Assembly (NCBI GenBank): GCA_040003205.1
Contig: JBDUDA010000189.1
Location: 1 to 6,150, forward strand
Length of the DNA: 6,150 nt
Source: JALYIM01 sp040003205
GTDB lineage: Bacteria; Acidobacteriota; Terriglobia; Terriglobales; Acidobacteriaceae
Reading direction: 5' to 3'
Position 1 is the first letter of the stretch. Each line of letters opens with the position of its first letter. Positions 5,187 through 6,150 of this stretch are shown here, in pieces. A model generated the notes under the pieces. The model was given only the letters and a program-made list of their open reading frames with translations. It did not search any database and had not been told where the DNA came from. The position numbers were made by a program, and so were the translations under genes.

Positions 5187-6150
5187 TTACATCATTGCGG
5201 TAGGCGGCGCCGGTTCGCTCGGATCGCCCGCGCTCGACAGCGGCAGCTTGATCATGAGCACGGCAAGCCCGATCATGACTCCAATCCCCGCCACATAAGA
5301 AGGATGCGCGAAGATTTGTGGACGCGCCCACGCCGGCGCAAACTGCAATCCTGCCCACAGCAGGCCCAGCACGGCCTCTCCGGCAATCAGTCCCGACGCC
5401 GTTAGCACTCCTGAGTTCTCTACGCGCGCCATTTGCGCCTCGTTAAATCCGCGGCGCTTCGACATCCAATCGCCCAGCCAGCGGAATGCTCCTCCCAGAA
5501 AAATTGCGAATGTGGTTTCAAACGGCAAATACATTCCCACTGCAACCAGCATAGGACTCTTCACTTGCAGCATGATCATTCCGATGCCCATAAAAATTCC
5601 GACAACGACCAGCGGCCAGGGCATGTCACCGCCCACGATGCCAACTGCGAGGGTGGCCATCAGTCCCGCTTGCGGCGCCGAAAGTTGGCGGTCTCCAAAA
5701 CCGATTCCGCCTGCCTTGATGTTGGCTTCGTGCAGCAGCATGAGAGGGAAGTACATGACGAGACTAGCCACAACGACGGCGATCAACTCTGCCATCTGAA
5801 TTCTGCGCGGCGTACCGCCGAGGATGTATCCAGCCTTAAAGTCTTGCAGCAATTCGCCCGCGACCGCCGATGATACGCAAACGACAGCCGCCACGCCCAG
5901 AACCGCCGCGACGCCAGAAAGTCCGGAGACTCCCAGCGAAACCATGAGAAGCGCCGCGATGATCAGCGTCGAAATCGTCAAACCGGAAATTGGGTTATTC
6001 GATGACCCGATCATCCCCACCAGACTGCCGGAAACAGTGGCGAAGAAAAATCCCACGATCAGCATCACGACGGCCGCTAATATCGCGGGCACCAGCAAGC
6101 CCGAGAGATGGATATACAGGAAGCACATCAGGATGAACATGAGCGCGATC
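5187..6150 (-). CDS. OPT-family oligopeptide transporter, C-terminal part
   Basis: The reading frame is open to the right edge (codons for I, A, L precede the first visible Met at 6140), so this is the last ~320 residues of a larger membrane protein; bacterial OPT proteins are commonly around 600 residues or more. Counting from that Met, GSSNNPISGLTI (45-56) matches the OPT motif usually written GSSNSPISG, and QDFKAGYILGGTPRRIQ (99-115) matches the family's conserved loop. MPWPLVVVGIFMGIGM follows at about 173-188. Many hydrophobic helices are present, and the tail after about residue 300 is short, Pro/Ala-rich and probably soluble. OPT carriers move oligopeptides or metal chelates in symport with protons; the bacterial substrate is usually unproven. 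It is upstream of yggS and POT on the same strand. Its start and promoter are outside the window. Confidence 0.92.
   Translation of the reverse strand, partial: IALMFILMCFLYIHLSGLLVPAILAAVVMLIVGFFFATVSGSLVGMIGSSNNPISGLTISTLIIAALLMVSLGVSGLSGVAAVLGVAAVVCVSSAVAGELLQDFKAGYILGGTPRRIQMAELIAVVVASLVMYFPLMLLHEANIKAGGIGFGDRQLSAPQAGLMATLAVGIVGGDMPWPLVVVGIFMGIGMIMLQVKSPMLVAVGMYLPFETTFAIFLGGAFRWLGDWMSKRRGFNEAQMARVENSGVLTASGLIAGEAVLGLLWAGLQFAPAWARPQIFAHPSYVAGIGVMIGLAVLMIKLPLSSAGDPSEPAPPTAMM

Noticed and set aside
5433..5873. 146-codon plus-strand open frame
   Set aside because: It is antisense to the OPT gene; its His/Gln/Ser-rich composition mirrors the membrane codons on the other strand.

Overview
The window looks like ordinary chromosomal sequence from a moderately high-GC bacterium. 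Acidobacteriota (Terriglobia-like) is the most likely source. I base that on remembered resemblance of the 139-aa membrane protein to the DUF6677 family and of the GGCGGACA-type palindromic repeat to intergenic repeats of that phylum. This is recall and inference, not a search result. I see no phage, plasmid, IS, CRISPR, tRNA or rRNA signals.

Layout from left to right. A plus-strand gene (36-980) encodes a tandem GNAT acetyltransferase. It converges on a minus-strand trio read right to left: an M24 (Xaa-Pro type) metallopeptidase (2759-1593), a DUF6677-like membrane protein (1592-1173) and a 58-aa membrane protein (1176-1000). The peptidase stop abuts the next ATG (TGAATG) and the last pair overlap as ATGA, so the three are probably co-translated. 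The 398-base interval 2760-3157 holds a possible 56-aa plus-strand membrane ORF (2884-3054) and most of a palindromic repeat (3082-3164). The right arm of that repeat supplies the stop codon of the next gene. From 3158 to the right edge lies a second minus-strand operon, read right to left: OPT-family transporter (partial, runs off the window), YggS/PLPBP pyridoxal-phosphate homeostasis protein, and a POT/PTR2-type MFS transporter.

Functional reading (inference): two unrelated oligopeptide-transporter families (OPT and POT) flank yggS, and an Xaa-Pro-type peptidase sits next door, which suggests peptide uptake and utilisation. The least ordinary points are two short membrane ORFs of under 60 codons, a POT gene whose best ribosome-binding site points to a CTG start, a nested-hairpin repeat fused to a gene end, and a 12-helix-sized POT protein. 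No clearly new defence or mobile system is visible.
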